Assembly: GCA_025936045.1 (NCBI GenBank)
Contig: JAICUB010000033.1
Coordinates: 1-64,000 of the forward strand
Reading direction: 5' to 3'
Length of the DNA: 64,000 nt
Origin: Polyangiaceae bacterium
Lineage (GTDB): Bacteria > Myxococcota_A > Polyangia > Polyangiales > Polyangiaceae
Shown: positions 42,272-51,141 of the stretch, piece after piece
Position numbering within the stretch: position 1 is the stretch's first letter
How the letters are laid out: the number at the start of each line of letters is the position of its first letter
Notes under the pieces: generated by a model
The model's database searches: none
Told to the model about the DNA's origin: nothing
Seen by the model: only the letters and a program-made list of their open reading frames with translations
Position numbers and translations under genes: made by a program

Positions 42272-43585
42272 TCAGGGCGCGGCGGCGCGCCCGACGAACG
42301 GGTTGTGAAGGACGATGGTCTCGGAGCGGCGCGGGCCGACGCTCACGAGATAGATCGGCGCGCCCGTCTCCTTTTCGAGGAAACGAATGTACGCGCGCGC
42401 GGCGCCGGGCAGCTCGTCGAGCACCCGAACGCTCTCGAGCTTCTCTTTCCAGCCCTCGAGCTCGACGTAGACCGGCTTCAGGCTTTCGGGGCGGTCGAGG
42501 AGATCGAGCGGCAGATCCATCACGCGACCGTCGGGGGTGTCGTACGCGACGCACACCTTCAGGGTCGAAAGCCCGGTGAGCACGTCGAGCTTGGTGAGAG
42601 CGATGCCGTCGAAGCCGTTCACGCGCGCGGCGTAACGGAGCGCGGGCAGGTCGAGCCAGCCGGTGCGGCGCGGGCGCCCGGTGACGGAGCCGAACTCCGC
42701 TCCGACTTCACGCAGGTGATCGCCCTCGGCGTTGCCGAGCTCGGTGGGGAACGGGCCCGCTCCGACGCGCGTCGTGTACGCCTTCGTGATGCCGATGACG
42801 GTGTCGATGCGATTCGGTCCGATGCCGGCACCGACCGAGGCGCCGCCGGCGACCGCCGAGCTCGACGTGACGAACGGATAGGTCCCGTGATCGAGATCGA
42901 GCAGCGTGCCCTGCGCGCCCTCGAGCATCACGCGCTTGCCCGCCTTGATCGAGTCGTTCACGAGCAGCGAGGAGTCCCGGAGCAGCGGCACGAGCCGCGG
43001 CGCGCTCGCGAGGAGCTGGCTCACGAGCGTTTCCGCCGACGGCAGCGCGCCGCCGAGGGCCGTGATCGTGGGCGCCCAGCCGGCGAGCGCCGCTTCGACC
43101 CGCTCGCGCAAACGCTCGGGGTGCCTGAGATCGCCCGCGCGCACGCCGCTGCGGCGAGCTTTGTCCTCGTAGGCGGGACCGATGCCCTTCTTCGTCGTGC
43201 CGATGGCGCGTCCGGCAGGCGCCGTCGTCTCACGCAAGGTGTCGACCAGCACGTGGTAGGGCAAAATGAGATGCGCGCGGTCGCTCAACGCGAGACGCGA
43301 GCCGAGATCCTTGTGTCCGCGCCGGCTGAGCTCGTCGATCTCCCCGAGCAGGACTTCGGGATCGACGACCATGCCCTGTCCGAGCACGCACAGCGTTCCG
43401 GGACGCAGGATGCCGCTCGGCAAGAGACGTACGACGAGCTTGTCGTCGCCGACCACGAGAGTGTGCCCCGCGTTCGGCCCGCCGGCGAAGCGCACGACGA
43501 CCTCCGCGAACTCCGTATAGATATCGACGATCTTCCCCTTCCCCTCGTCGCCCCATTGCGCGCCAACGATTGCTACGACTGACAT
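42272..43585 (-). CDS. purA: Adenylosuccinate synthetase
   Basis: Joins IMP and aspartate using GTP in the first committed step to AMP. 437 residues. It has the nucleotide loop GAQWGDEGKGKIVD, FAGGPNAGHTLVV, GTTKKGIGPAYEDKA, LEGAQGTLLDLDHGTYPFV and VGAGPFPTELGN. ATG at 43585, 12 bp after hisZ. This hisZ-purA order recurs in many bacteria and suggests co-transcription. Confidence 0.97.
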   Translation of the reverse strand: MSVVAIVGAQWGDEGKGKIVDIYTEFAEVVVRFAGGPNAGHTLVVGDDKLVVRLLPSGILRPGTLCVLGQGMVVDPEVLLGEIDELSRRGHKDLGSRLALSDRAHLILPYHVLVDTLRETTAPAGRAIGTTKKGIGPAYEDKARRSGVRAGDLRHPERLRERVEAALAGWAPTITALGGALPSAETLVSQLLASAPRLVPLLRDSSLLVNDSIKAGKRVMLEGAQGTLLDLDHGTYPFVTSSSAVAGGASVGAGIGPNRIDTVIGITKAYTTRVGAGPFPTELGNAEGDHLREVGAEFGSVTGRPRRTGWLDLPALRYAARVNGFDGIALTKLDVLTGLSTLKVCVAYDTPDGRVMDLPLDLLDRPESLKPVYVELEGWKEKLESVRVLDELPGAARAYIRFLEKETGAPIYLVSVGPRRSETIVLHNPFVGRAAAP

Positions 43586-43597
43586 GTCCTACCTTTT

Positions 43598-44959
43598 CTA
43601 TTCCGTGCCGCCCGCTCGCTCGAGCAGAGCGGCGGTGGCTGCGCCGAGCGCGCGCGGGTCGCGCGGCAGCGCCTGACGCTCCTGCCGCTCGACGCCGATG
43701 AGCGTCGCCGTAGTCAGCGTGATTTCCACGATGTGCGTGTAGCGCCAAGCGCGCGCGTACGCGAGCGGATCGCCCCCCGGGGCCGCCGCGCAGGTGATTC
43801 GGCAGCTTCGGAGCGCCGCGAGCACCGCGGCGTCCCCGTGGGTCACGAGCAGGCGTGGGGTTTTGGCGCGCGCGCGGCCGCCCATCGCCACCGCCCAGCC
43901 GAGCTCGTCGAGGCCGAACGCGAACCCCGCGGCGGGACGCGGGCTGCCGAAGCGCGCACACAAACCGTCGTAACGACCGCCGGAGCCGATGGGGCGGCCG
44001 GGCCCCGCCGCGTGAAACTGGAAAACGGGACCCGTGTAGTAACCGAGGTCCCGTGTTTCCGCGAGATCGACCACGAGGCGCGGAGCGAGCTCAGCCGACT
44101 CGAGCGCCGCGACGAGCTCGCGAAGCTCGGCGAGACAGGCGAGGGCGGCCGTGCCCAAAAGCGCTTTCTCGGCCGCGGGCCAGAGGCCCTTCGAGCCGTG
44201 CAGGGACGGGAGCTCGGCGAGCGCGCGGAGCTCCGAACCGCGGACGCCCTGCGCTTCCGCGCGGCGCGTGAGCTCCGGCTCGTCGCGCATGCCGAGCGCT
44301 TCGACGATGCCGGCACGCCGTTCCGGCTCGAGCCCGCCGAGTAGCGCCGCGGCGATGCCCGCGTGTCCGAGATCGAGCGTGAAGTCCTCGAGCCCGGCGC
44401 GCCGAGCGGCGGCGGCTGCCACGCCGATCACCTCGAGATCGGCGTCGAGGCCGCTCGCGCCCACGAGCTCGATCCCGGCTTGCGGGATCTGCCGTTCGTG
44501 CCGGGCGCGCTCGTGTTGGCGACGCACGATGTTGCCCTGGTAGCTGAGCCGCGCCGGCAGCGGCACGTCCGCGAGCCTCGTACCCATGATGCGCGCGATC
44601 TGCGCGGTCATGTCGGGACGCAGCACGACCACGCCGCCCGTCTCGGGCTCGATGAACCGAAGCAGCTCGTCTTCCCCCGGCGTGCCGAGCCCGCGCTCGA
44701 GCACGGCGCCGTACTCGAACATGGGCGGCATCACCTGCTCGTAGCCCCAGAGGGCGAACGTCGCGAGCAGCTCGCGCGAGAGCGCGGCCTGCTCGAGTGC
44801 CTCGGCGGGCAGCAAATCACGCATGCCGGCGGGGAGCGGATGAGCAAGTCCCGGTTGCAGCAAGGTGGCCCTACTGGCGGGTGCGGGATCGCCGGGCGGG
44901 GGAACGGAAGCGGTCGGCAAAGCGGCCGGAGCGTACACCGGAGGCCAGTTTCGATCCAT
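43598..44959 (-). CDS. hisZ: ATP phosphoribosyltransferase regulatory subunit
   Basis: A histidyl-tRNA-synthetase-like protein that activates the short form of HisG at the first step of histidine synthesis. 453 residues with PAGMRDLLPAEALEQAALSR, VVLRPDMTAQIARIM, RLSYQGNIVRRQ and FQFHAAGPGRPIGSGGRYD. It lacks the C-terminal anticodon-binding domain expected of HisS, which favours HisZ. The ~40 residues before the conserved region are Pro-rich, so the true start may be later (for example TTG at LLQPG). No hisG is in the window. Confidence 0.85.
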   Translation of the reverse strand: MDRNWPPVYAPAALPTASVPPPGDPAPASRATLLQPGLAHPLPAGMRDLLPAEALEQAALSRELLATFALWGYEQVMPPMFEYGAVLERGLGTPGEDELLRFIEPETGGVVVLRPDMTAQIARIMGTRLADVPLPARLSYQGNIVRRQHERARHERQIPQAGIELVGASGLDADLEVIGVAAAAARRAGLEDFTLDLGHAGIAAALLGGLEPERRAGIVEALGMRDEPELTRRAEAQGVRGSELRALAELPSLHGSKGLWPAAEKALLGTAALACLAELRELVAALESAELAPRLVVDLAETRDLGYYTGPVFQFHAAGPGRPIGSGGRYDGLCARFGSPRPAAGFAFGLDELGWAVAMGGRARAKTPRLLVTHGDAAVLAALRSCRITCAAAPGGDPLAYARAWRYTHIVEITLTTATLIGVERQERQALPRDPRALGAATAALLERAGGTE

Positions 44960-44976
44960 GGAGGTAAGCTCGCGCC

Positions 44977-45741
44977 ATGATCGAACCCCACACGCTCGGC
45001 AGGCCGCACGGACACACGGACGAGGCGCCGCTCGACGTGCGTGAACGAGGCGCGCAGCGCGACGGGCAGCCGCAGCTCCTCGACGGCCGGCTTTTCATGC
45101 AGCTTCTCGTGCTCGGCTGCGCGCCTTCCGAAGGCCCGGCGAGCGTCGTCGAGAAGCTCGGCGCGGCGCTCAGCAAGGCGGGGATGGGCTCCGTGCTCTA
45201 CGAGGACGTGAACGATCCCTTCGGCCTCGGCCTCCTCACCTTCAGCGAAGAGCCGGCCGATTTTCTCACCAAGGTGCGGCCCGCCGTGGCGGCGCTCGGC
45301 AGCGCCGTGACGGTCAGGCCGGATTTCACGATGCTCGGCCGCACTTACAGCGCGGGCTTCGAGCCGGATCTCGAGTTTTGGCTGCTCGAGCGCCCGCGCG
45401 AGACGGTGCTGAACGAGGCGTGGCCGTGGGCAATTTGGTACCCCCTGCGCAGGACCGGCGCGTTCGCGCGGCTCGAGCCGCGCGAGCAGGGCGGCATCCT
45501 GCGCGAGCACGGCACCATCGGAAAGGCGTACGCCGGCGCCGATCTAGCGCACGACGTCCGGCTCGCTTGCCACGGGCTCGACGCGAAGGACAACGAGTTC
45601 GTGATCGGCCTCATCGGTAAGAGCCTGCACCCGCTCTCGCACGTCGTGCAGGCGATGCGCAGCACGCGGCAGACGGCCGAGTTCATCGAGCAGATGGGGC
45701 CGTTCTTCGTGGGCCGCGCCGTTCACCGCACGCCCGGCTGA
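44977..45741 (+). CDS. Chlorite dismutase-family heme protein (HemQ-like)
   Basis: A 254-residue protein of the Cld/HemQ family. It shows WYPLRRTGAFARL, ILREHGTIGKAYAGADLAHD, CHGLDAKDNEFVIGLIGKSL, PLSHVVQAMRSTRQT and FIEQMGPFFVGRAVHR. HemQ decarboxylates coproheme to heme; true chlorite dismutases detoxify chlorite. The sequence alone does not settle which applies, and no other heme genes are adjacent. A GGAGGT site lies 11 bases before the ATG. The first ~40 residues are unlike the family; ATG 45097 would remove them. Confidence 0.75.
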   Translation: MIEPHTLGRPHGHTDEAPLDVRERGAQRDGQPQLLDGRLFMQLLVLGCAPSEGPASVVEKLGAALSKAGMGSVLYEDVNDPFGLGLLTFSEEPADFLTKVRPAVAALGSAVTVRPDFTMLGRTYSAGFEPDLEFWLLERPRETVLNEAWPWAIWYPLRRTGAFARLEPREQGGILREHGTIGKAYAGADLAHDVRLACHGLDAKDNEFVIGLIGKSLHPLSHVVQAMRSTRQTAEFIEQMGPFFVGRAVHRTPG

Positions 45742-45758
45742 GCGGACGAGCGTGGCGA

Positions 45759-46481
45759 CTACTTGCCGCTGACGGCCTGATACGCGGCCGTGAGGCGCGT
45801 GAACTTCTGCACGAGCGCGCGGAGCTCCTCCACGCTCGCGCCCGGATGGCGATCGGGGTGATGCTCGGCGGCGAGACGGCGGTAGGCCTGACGCACGCTC
45901 GGCGCGTCCGCGCCGGGCTCGAGGCCGAGCACGCGATACGCAGCCTCTTTCTCGGCCTCCTCGCGCAGCATGCCTGTCGCCCGCGACCCGCCCTCGGCGC
46001 GAGCGCGCCGCCGGCCGTGCAAGAAGTCGCGCGGCGTGAGCAGCGCCGACAGGCGCGAGCGCTCGCGCCCGCGCCGCACGTGAAAGCGCACGTGCCCGTC
46101 CGGAAGCCGGAACAGCGCTTCGAGCCGCGCGCGGAGCTGCCAGCGGAGGGCCGCGCCGACGAGCGCTTCGTTCGCCAAGCGCTCCGTCACGAGGATCTCC
46201 CCCGCGCGGCGGCCCGGCTCGACCAGGAGGCGCCGGAGCAGCGTCGCGAGCGACCCGCGATCGAGCGCGCCTTCGCGCACGAGCAGCTCGCCGAGCGGCG
46301 GATGCGCGTGGTCCGTCTCCACGTCGTCCACGAGCCCCGCAGTGAAGAACACGCGGTGGCTCCGTCCCGCGCGACTCCCCGACGGCTCCACGAGCTCGAG
46401 GATCCCGCTCGCCCCTTCGCGGTGCAGCATCCCGAGCAGATCGCCGAGCGTCGTGCGGGTGAGTCGCCCCGGCAGGTTCAT
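45759..46481 (-). CDS. DUF4388 (PATAN)-J-domain fusion protein
   Basis: A 240-residue protein. The N-terminal DUF4388-like region (~1-150) starts LPGRLTRTTLGDLLGMLHRE, ASGILELVEPSG and RVFFTAGLVDDVE. It continues with LGELLVREGALD and LLTPRDFLHGRRRA, features of PATAN/DUF4388 proteins of Myxococcota. The C-terminal J-domain (~170-240) has YRVLGLEPGADAPSVRQAYR and the HPD of EHHPDRHPG. It would link a signalling domain to Hsp70. ATG 46481 begins the conserved domain. Confidence 0.8.
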   Translation of the reverse strand: MNLPGRLTRTTLGDLLGMLHREGASGILELVEPSGSRAGRSHRVFFTAGLVDDVETDHAHPPLGELLVREGALDRGSLATLLRRLLVEPGRRAGEILVTERLANEALVGAALRWQLRARLEALFRLPDGHVRFHVRRGRERSRLSALLTPRDFLHGRRRARAEGGSRATGMLREEAEKEAAYRVLGLEPGADAPSVRQAYRRLAAEHHPDRHPGASVEELRALVQKFTRLTAAYQAVSGK

Positions 46482-46545
46482 GACCCGGCGATAGCGGAAA
46501 CACGCCGGAACGGCCAAGTTCCGCGGCCGGGGCGGGCGCGCGGCC

Positions 46546-46950
46546 TCAGCCGGGCGGCTGGAAATCGTATCCGACGCGGCTCGTGAGCGGCGTGCAAGCA
46601 CCCGCGCGCGGCGCGAGCGGACACGCGACGGCGCGCGAAACGACGGCGATGCGTCCCCCTGCCCCGCCGCCGAGCACGAACGCGAGCACCACCTGGCTCG
46701 GCCGTTCGCTCGTGCTCGCCGCGCGGCTCCGGAGCGCTCGCGCGGCGCTCGGCGCGGCCACGACGAGCGCGTCGCTCCACACGATGCCGCGCCCGGGCGG
46801 CGCCGCGACGTTCACGGTACAGAGCAACCGGCCACTGCCGGCTTCGATGCGACAGCTCATCGTCGCGAGCGGCAGCGCCTCGGCGCGCGCCGGCACGCCC
46901 TGCAACGCGACGCCCGCGGCGACCAGCATCGCCGCGCGGCGCGCGCCCAA
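46546..46950 (-). CDS. Small secreted protein
   Basis: A 134-residue protein with a signal peptide (GARRAAMLVAAGVALQGVPARA) if the TTG at 46950 is used; ATG at 46929 gives a shorter form without the Arg-rich n-region. The mature domain has four Cys (MSCRIEAGSGRLLCTV, VACPLAPRAGAC) and beta-rich spacing (IVWSDALVVAAP). The start lies 7 bp after the stop of the lipid-kinase-family gene. Unknown function. Confidence 0.5.
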   Translation of the reverse strand: MGARRAAMLVAAGVALQGVPARAEALPLATMSCRIEAGSGRLLCTVNVAAPPGRGIVWSDALVVAAPSAARALRSRAASTSERPSQVVLAFVLGGGAGGRIAVVSRAVACPLAPRAGACTPLTSRVGYDFQPPG

Positions 46951-46957
46951 AACCCAA

Positions 46958-48052
46958 TCACTCAAAATCCGCCTCGGAACGCGGCGGAGCGTAAAAATCG
47001 ACGAGCTCGATCGGCGTCGGAGACAATCCGACCTCGAGCCGCGCCCGCTCGCCTCGCGCGTCCCCACCCACCTGAAACGGCGCCTTGGGCTCGAACTCGA
47101 ACGCCACCTTCTCCACCAGGAAATCGAAGAGGCAATTCGGGTTCTCGTACTCGCCGCGCCAGATCTCTTTCAGGTGATAGAGGAACTCGAGCGGCTTGAT
47201 GGTCGAGAGCCGGAGCTGCATGCGATCACGGCGGTCCTCGGCGTACGGGAACATGCGAAAACCGTAGCCATAATAGGGAATCGTCGAGAGCGCGCAGAGG
47301 CGCATCGGACCCTCGTACAGCACTTCGCCCGCGTAGACCGGGCGACCGACGACGCTGCCGTGCGGCCCCACCCGGTACGCTTCCCCGCCCGCGTTGATGG
47401 CGCGGCACTGCGTCATGCCCTGAAATAAGAGGCTCGGCAGCGTGCGCGTCATGCTCGCGATCGCGTAGCCCGGCGGGCCGCTCGAAAAACGCTTGAACGG
47501 CGTCGCGCCGAGGTGCTGTTTTACCCAGTTGTAGTCGGCGAGCACGTGGGCGTCGGCGCCGAGGCCGCAGAACGGCGTGATGATGCCCTCCACCTCGATG
47601 AGCCGCATCGGACGGCTGCCCGCCTCCTCGCACAAGCGGCGGATGTCGGCATCGACTTCCCCGCCCTTGATGTCGCGCGCGCCGACGACCCAGGCGAGCG
47701 CGTTGCCCGTGCCGAGCTTCAAGAGCCCGAAGCGGGGCAACGCTGCACCCCGCTTGCGTGCCTCGCGAACCACTTCCGTAACCATCACGGTGAAGGTGCC
47801 GTCGCCGCCGCCCGTGAGCACCGTTTCGTACTGCCCGTGCACGAGCGTCTGCGCGATCTCGCGCGCGTCCTCGATCCGGCGCGACACGAAGAGATCCGAG
47901 CCTTCGAGGATGCGGTCGAGGGTCGAGATCACCTGGGCGGTCACGTTTTTCGCGCGGCCGTTGACGACCACGGCGACGCGACGGCCCCGGGATTCACGCG
48001 CCGAAACCGGCGCCGGCGTGGGTTCGGTGCGCGGGCCTTCTCGGGACGTCAC
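46958..48052 (-). CDS. Diacylglycerol kinase-family protein
   Basis: A 364-residue protein with a DAGK catalytic domain that phosphorylates diacylglycerol, sphingoid or related lipids. It begins RRVAVVVNGRAKNVTA and has the nucleotide loop TVLTGGGDGTFTVMV and LPRFGLLKLGTGNALAW. It continues as a lipid-binding beta domain (VEGIITPFCGLGADAHV, STIPYYGYGFRMFPYAEDR). GTG 48052 is chosen near the domain; GTG 48133 would add 27 residues. The lipid substrate is unknown. Divergent from the next gene. Confidence 0.8.
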   Translation of the reverse strand: MTSREGPRTEPTPAPVSARESRGRRVAVVVNGRAKNVTAQVISTLDRILEGSDLFVSRRIEDAREIAQTLVHGQYETVLTGGGDGTFTVMVTEVVREARKRGAALPRFGLLKLGTGNALAWVVGARDIKGGEVDADIRRLCEEAGSRPMRLIEVEGIITPFCGLGADAHVLADYNWVKQHLGATPFKRFSSGPPGYAIASMTRTLPSLLFQGMTQCRAINAGGEAYRVGPHGSVVGRPVYAGEVLYEGPMRLCALSTIPYYGYGFRMFPYAEDRRDRMQLRLSTIKPLEFLYHLKEIWRGEYENPNCLFDFLVEKVAFEFEPKAPFQVGGDARGERARLEVGLSPTPIELVDFYAPPRSEADFE

Positions 48053-48180
48053 GGGCGTGGGGTCTCGCGTTTCGGTGAGCTCGCCGTACCCCGCAATTTT
48101 CGCGGAACGGCGTCCGTAGTATAGGCTCCGCACAGGGAAAAAAAGGTCACTCGCGGACCTTTCGGGCGGGGCTTGGATCC

Positions 48181-48828
48181 ATGGGCAAGAAGAATCACAC
48201 GTCGAAGCCGAAAGCAGCCGCGCGGAGCACCATACCCCCGGCGTCCTCGCGCACCTCACAGCGCCCTCCGGCTCCGATAGCCACCATGCCGGTGCCACCG
48301 CCGCCCGAGTCGCCGGGCCGGAAGCTCGGCGTTCGAGGGGCGGCGCCCTGGGCGGCTCGCCATGCCGAGCGGCGCGCGCTCGAAGCCGCCGCCCGTCTGC
48401 GAGAGCCGCTGCGGCCGGGCAGCGCGCGCGCCACGCTGCGCACGCCCGATCAGGCCGACCGCATCAAGGCACGCATCGGCGAGCTTCACACGGCACTCGG
48501 CCGGGTACGCGCGCTGAAAAAGAACCTCCAAGACGGCTTTTGGGAGCTCGGCCACGTGCTCAAGCACATCGCGGACGAGCGGCTGTTCGACGCCAAGGGT
48601 TACGCGACGTTCGAGGCCTTCATCGAGCGCGAGGTCGACCTCGGGAGCAAATCGGTGGCGCTGAAGCTTTCGCGGCTGCCGGAGGTGTTTTTGGAGCCGG
48701 CGGCGCGCCGCCACGGGCTCGACGCCGTGCTCGCCGCCCTGGATGCGCTAGACAGCGCCAAGCCCGTGCAGAAAAAAGCGGCCGCGCGCCAGGCGCTGCC
48801 CGTCAAGCCGCTCAAACCTCCGAAGTGA
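48181..48828 (+). CDS. Hypothetical protein with basic tail and helical domain
   Basis: A 215-residue protein. The first ~75 residues are Lys/Pro/Ala-rich and likely disordered. The remainder is helical: ADRIKARIGELHTALGRVRA, FWELGHVLKHIADERL and YATFEAFIEREVDLGSKSVA. The last two resemble helix-turn-helix-like segments of ParB/KorB-type or DUF3102 proteins, a guess only. A Lys/Ala/Pro C-terminal tail follows. ATG start. It lies 42 bp before obg on the same strand. Confidence 0.6.
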   Translation: MGKKNHTSKPKAAARSTIPPASSRTSQRPPAPIATMPVPPPPESPGRKLGVRGAAPWAARHAERRALEAAARLREPLRPGSARATLRTPDQADRIKARIGELHTALGRVRALKKNLQDGFWELGHVLKHIADERLFDAKGYATFEAFIEREVDLGSKSVALKLSRLPEVFLEPAARRHGLDAVLAALDALDSAKPVQKKAAARQALPVKPLKPPK

Positions 48829-48870
48829 GAGCGCTTTGATCTTCCCTAGCCCGCACGGCTCCCCTTTCCC

Positions 48871-49890
48871 TTGAGATTCATCGACGAGTGCGAAATCCGC
48901 GCCGAAGCCGGCGACGGCGGGCGTGGTGTCGTGGCGTTTCGCCGCGAGAAGTACGTGCCCATGGGCGGCCCGGCGGGCGGCGACGGCGGCCGCGGCGGTG
49001 ACGTGGTGTTCGTGGCCGACGAAGGACTCGGCACCCTGTACGACCTCATCCACCAAACCGTGGTCCGAGCCGAACGCGGCGAGCACGGCATGGGTAAGGA
49101 TTGTTACGGCAAGGCCGGACGCGATCTCGAAGTGCGCGTCCCCGTCGGTACGGTGATTTTCGACGCCGACAGCGGCGAAAAGCTCGACGAGCTCGTGCAT
49201 TCGAAAGCGCGCGTCGTCGTCGCCCGAGGCGGCAAGGGCGGCCGCGGCAACAAGCACTTCGCGACCCCGACCGAACGCGCGCCACGGCGAGCCGAACCCG
49301 GTGAGCCCGGCGAGCACAAAAACCTGCGCCTCGAGCTCAAGGTGATGGCCGACGTCGGCCTGCTCGGCTTTCCGAACGTCGGGAAGAGCACGCTCATTAG
49401 CTCCGTGAGCCGCGCGCACCCGAAAATCGCCGACTACCCGTTCACCACGCTCGAGCCGCACCTCGGCGTGGTTTCGCTCGGCGACACGCGCCGCGGCCTC
49501 GGTAAAACCTTCGTCATCGCGGACATCCCCGGCCTCATCGCGGGCGCGAGCCGCGGGCTCGGTCTCGGCACGCGCTTCTTGCGCCATCTCGATCGCACGC
49601 GCCTCTTGCTCCACCTCGTCTGTCTGAGCGACGAGCCCGGCCGCTCGCCTCTCGCCGACTACAAGACGCTCCGTCACGAGCTCGGCGAGTTCGATCCCGA
49701 CCTCGCCAAGCGCCCCGAGATCGTCGCGATGACGCAAGCCGATCGCCCCGAGGTCGTCGAAGCCTACGCCCTGGCGAAGCAAGAGTTCGCCGCGCTCGGC
49801 ATCGAGCTACGGCTCGTGAGCAGCGCCACGCACGCGGGCATCGACGACCTGATGGCGGAAGTGTACGAGCGCATCAACGCCGCCACCTGA
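48871..49890 (+). CDS. obg: Obg/CgtA GTPase
   Basis: An essential GTPase acting in 50S ribosome assembly and stress control. The Gly-rich Obg fold (~1-158) has FIDECEIRAEAGDGGRGVVA and GPAGGDGGRGGDVVF. The G domain has G1 GFPNVGKST, the Obg switch DYPFTTLEPHLGVV and G3 ADIPGLIAGAS. At G4 it reads AMTQADRP instead of NKxD, an unusual replacement of the Lys. G5 is SSATHAG. 339 residues, no OCT tail. TTG start fits the family N-terminus; no clear ribosome site precedes it. Confidence 0.94.
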   Translation: MRFIDECEIRAEAGDGGRGVVAFRREKYVPMGGPAGGDGGRGGDVVFVADEGLGTLYDLIHQTVVRAERGEHGMGKDCYGKAGRDLEVRVPVGTVIFDADSGEKLDELVHSKARVVVARGGKGGRGNKHFATPTERAPRRAEPGEPGEHKNLRLELKVMADVGLLGFPNVGKSTLISSVSRAHPKIADYPFTTLEPHLGVVSLGDTRRGLGKTFVIADIPGLIAGASRGLGLGTRFLRHLDRTRLLLHLVCLSDEPGRSPLADYKTLRHELGEFDPDLAKRPEIVAMTQADRPEVVEAYALAKQEFAALGIELRLVSSATHAGIDDLMAEVYERINAAT

Positions 49891-49984
49891 CGAGCGCTTC
49901 GCCCCGGGGGATGCGGGTTCTCCGCACGTCCACTGCCGCCACCTGCTGCCAGCGCCTGCACGCCGGCGTCGTCCCGTCGTTCGA

Positions 49985-51040
49985 CTAGTTCATCGCCGGC
50001 AAGAGCAGCGCGCCCGCGGCGACGGCCGTGCCGACGGGATACTCGCTGAGCGGCGTCAAGAAGTCGCCGTCCGTGCGCCGGAACGTGAGCAGCACCGGCT
50101 TGCCGCCGTCGACGCCCTGGACCCCGACGAGCTCGCGGCTCATATCGAGATCGAACACGGACTCGCCCGGCAAACTGACGGCGGCGCTCGTATAACTCAT
50201 GAGCGCGTCGTCGCCCGCGAGCCCGCACGACACCGTCATGCTCCCCGGATTGGCGACACACACCTCGTCCTCACCGTCGTTCGCCGCCCAGCAGGCGGCG
50301 ACCTCCTTGGTCGCCACGCGCTGCGCCTGGCTCGTGCCGCTCGCGACCGCGATTTCAGCTTGATTCGGGTTGCTCGCGAGATGCGCGATGGGCGCGACCA
50401 CGAGGTCCCCGAGCCCGGTGATGCCGACGATGACGCCGGGGGAGATGCCGCTCACGCTCACGGGCCCGGCCAAAAGACGACCCTCGCTGCCGAGCGCGAA
50501 CGCTTCGAGCGAGCCGTTCTTCTCCGAGACGTAGGCGTAGCGGTTCGTGAGCGTCACCGCGGCGGCCGAGCCGTCACCGACCAGCAACGGCTGGCTGCTC
50601 ACGGCCGCGGTGTGTCCCTTCGGGAAGAAGCGCAAGCGCGTGCCGGTGAGCACGTAGGCGCCGTGCTCGTTCAACGCGCCCGACAGCGAATTTTCCCCGT
50701 CCGTGTTCAAGACGGCGGGGTCGCGCAGGCGCCCGTTGAAGGCGCGAAACAGGAGCGCGCCGCCCGCCTGATTCGTGCCGAGCACGCGATCGCCCCGGCT
50801 CGCCAAGCTCCCGGCGATACCGCCGGCCGCCGACGCCGTCGCAGCGAGCGGGATCGACTGCGTCGTCGCGCCCGACGCGACGTCTTTGCAAATCAGCGTC
50901 CCGAGCTGTCCCACGGCAGCCGCGCCGACCGAACAGATTTGGGCATTTTGGCCGTGCGACGCCTGAGCCGGCGCGGCCTGAGCGAAAGTGCACACGCCCG
51001 CAAGCGCCGCACCGAGAGCGAACGAACCCTTCAGTACCAT
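49985..51040 (-). CDS. Secreted beta-rich protein (possible beta-propeller)
   Basis: A 351-residue protein with signal peptide MVLKGSFALGAALAGVCTFA(QA). The mature part is repetitive and beta-rich (GDRVLGTNQAGGALLFRAFN, RYAYVSEKNGSLEAFALGSE, GVIVGITGLGDLVVAPIAHL), consistent with a beta-propeller or similar fold, with a few Cys. GGAGG lies 6 bases before the ATG, so translation is probably strong. No known family recognised. It follows dnaB by about 100 bp. Confidence 0.6.
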   Translation of the reverse strand: MVLKGSFALGAALAGVCTFAQAAPAQASHGQNAQICSVGAAAVGQLGTLICKDVASGATTQSIPLAATASAAGGIAGSLASRGDRVLGTNQAGGALLFRAFNGRLRDPAVLNTDGENSLSGALNEHGAYVLTGTRLRFFPKGHTAAVSSQPLLVGDGSAAAVTLTNRYAYVSEKNGSLEAFALGSEGRLLAGPVSVSGISPGVIVGITGLGDLVVAPIAHLASNPNQAEIAVASGTSQAQRVATKEVAACWAANDGEDEVCVANPGSMTVSCGLAGDDALMSYTSAAVSLPGESVFDLDMSRELVGVQGVDGGKPVLLTFRRTDGDFLTPLSEYPVGTAVAAGALLLPAMN

Positions 51041-51141
51041 TTTGTCCTCCGTATCGAAGCCCCGACGCGGGGCGTCAGCGATGCGGGAGGTACGTCGCCC
51101 CTTGCTCGTGGTTACAACAAAAAGCTCGGCACCACGGATTT

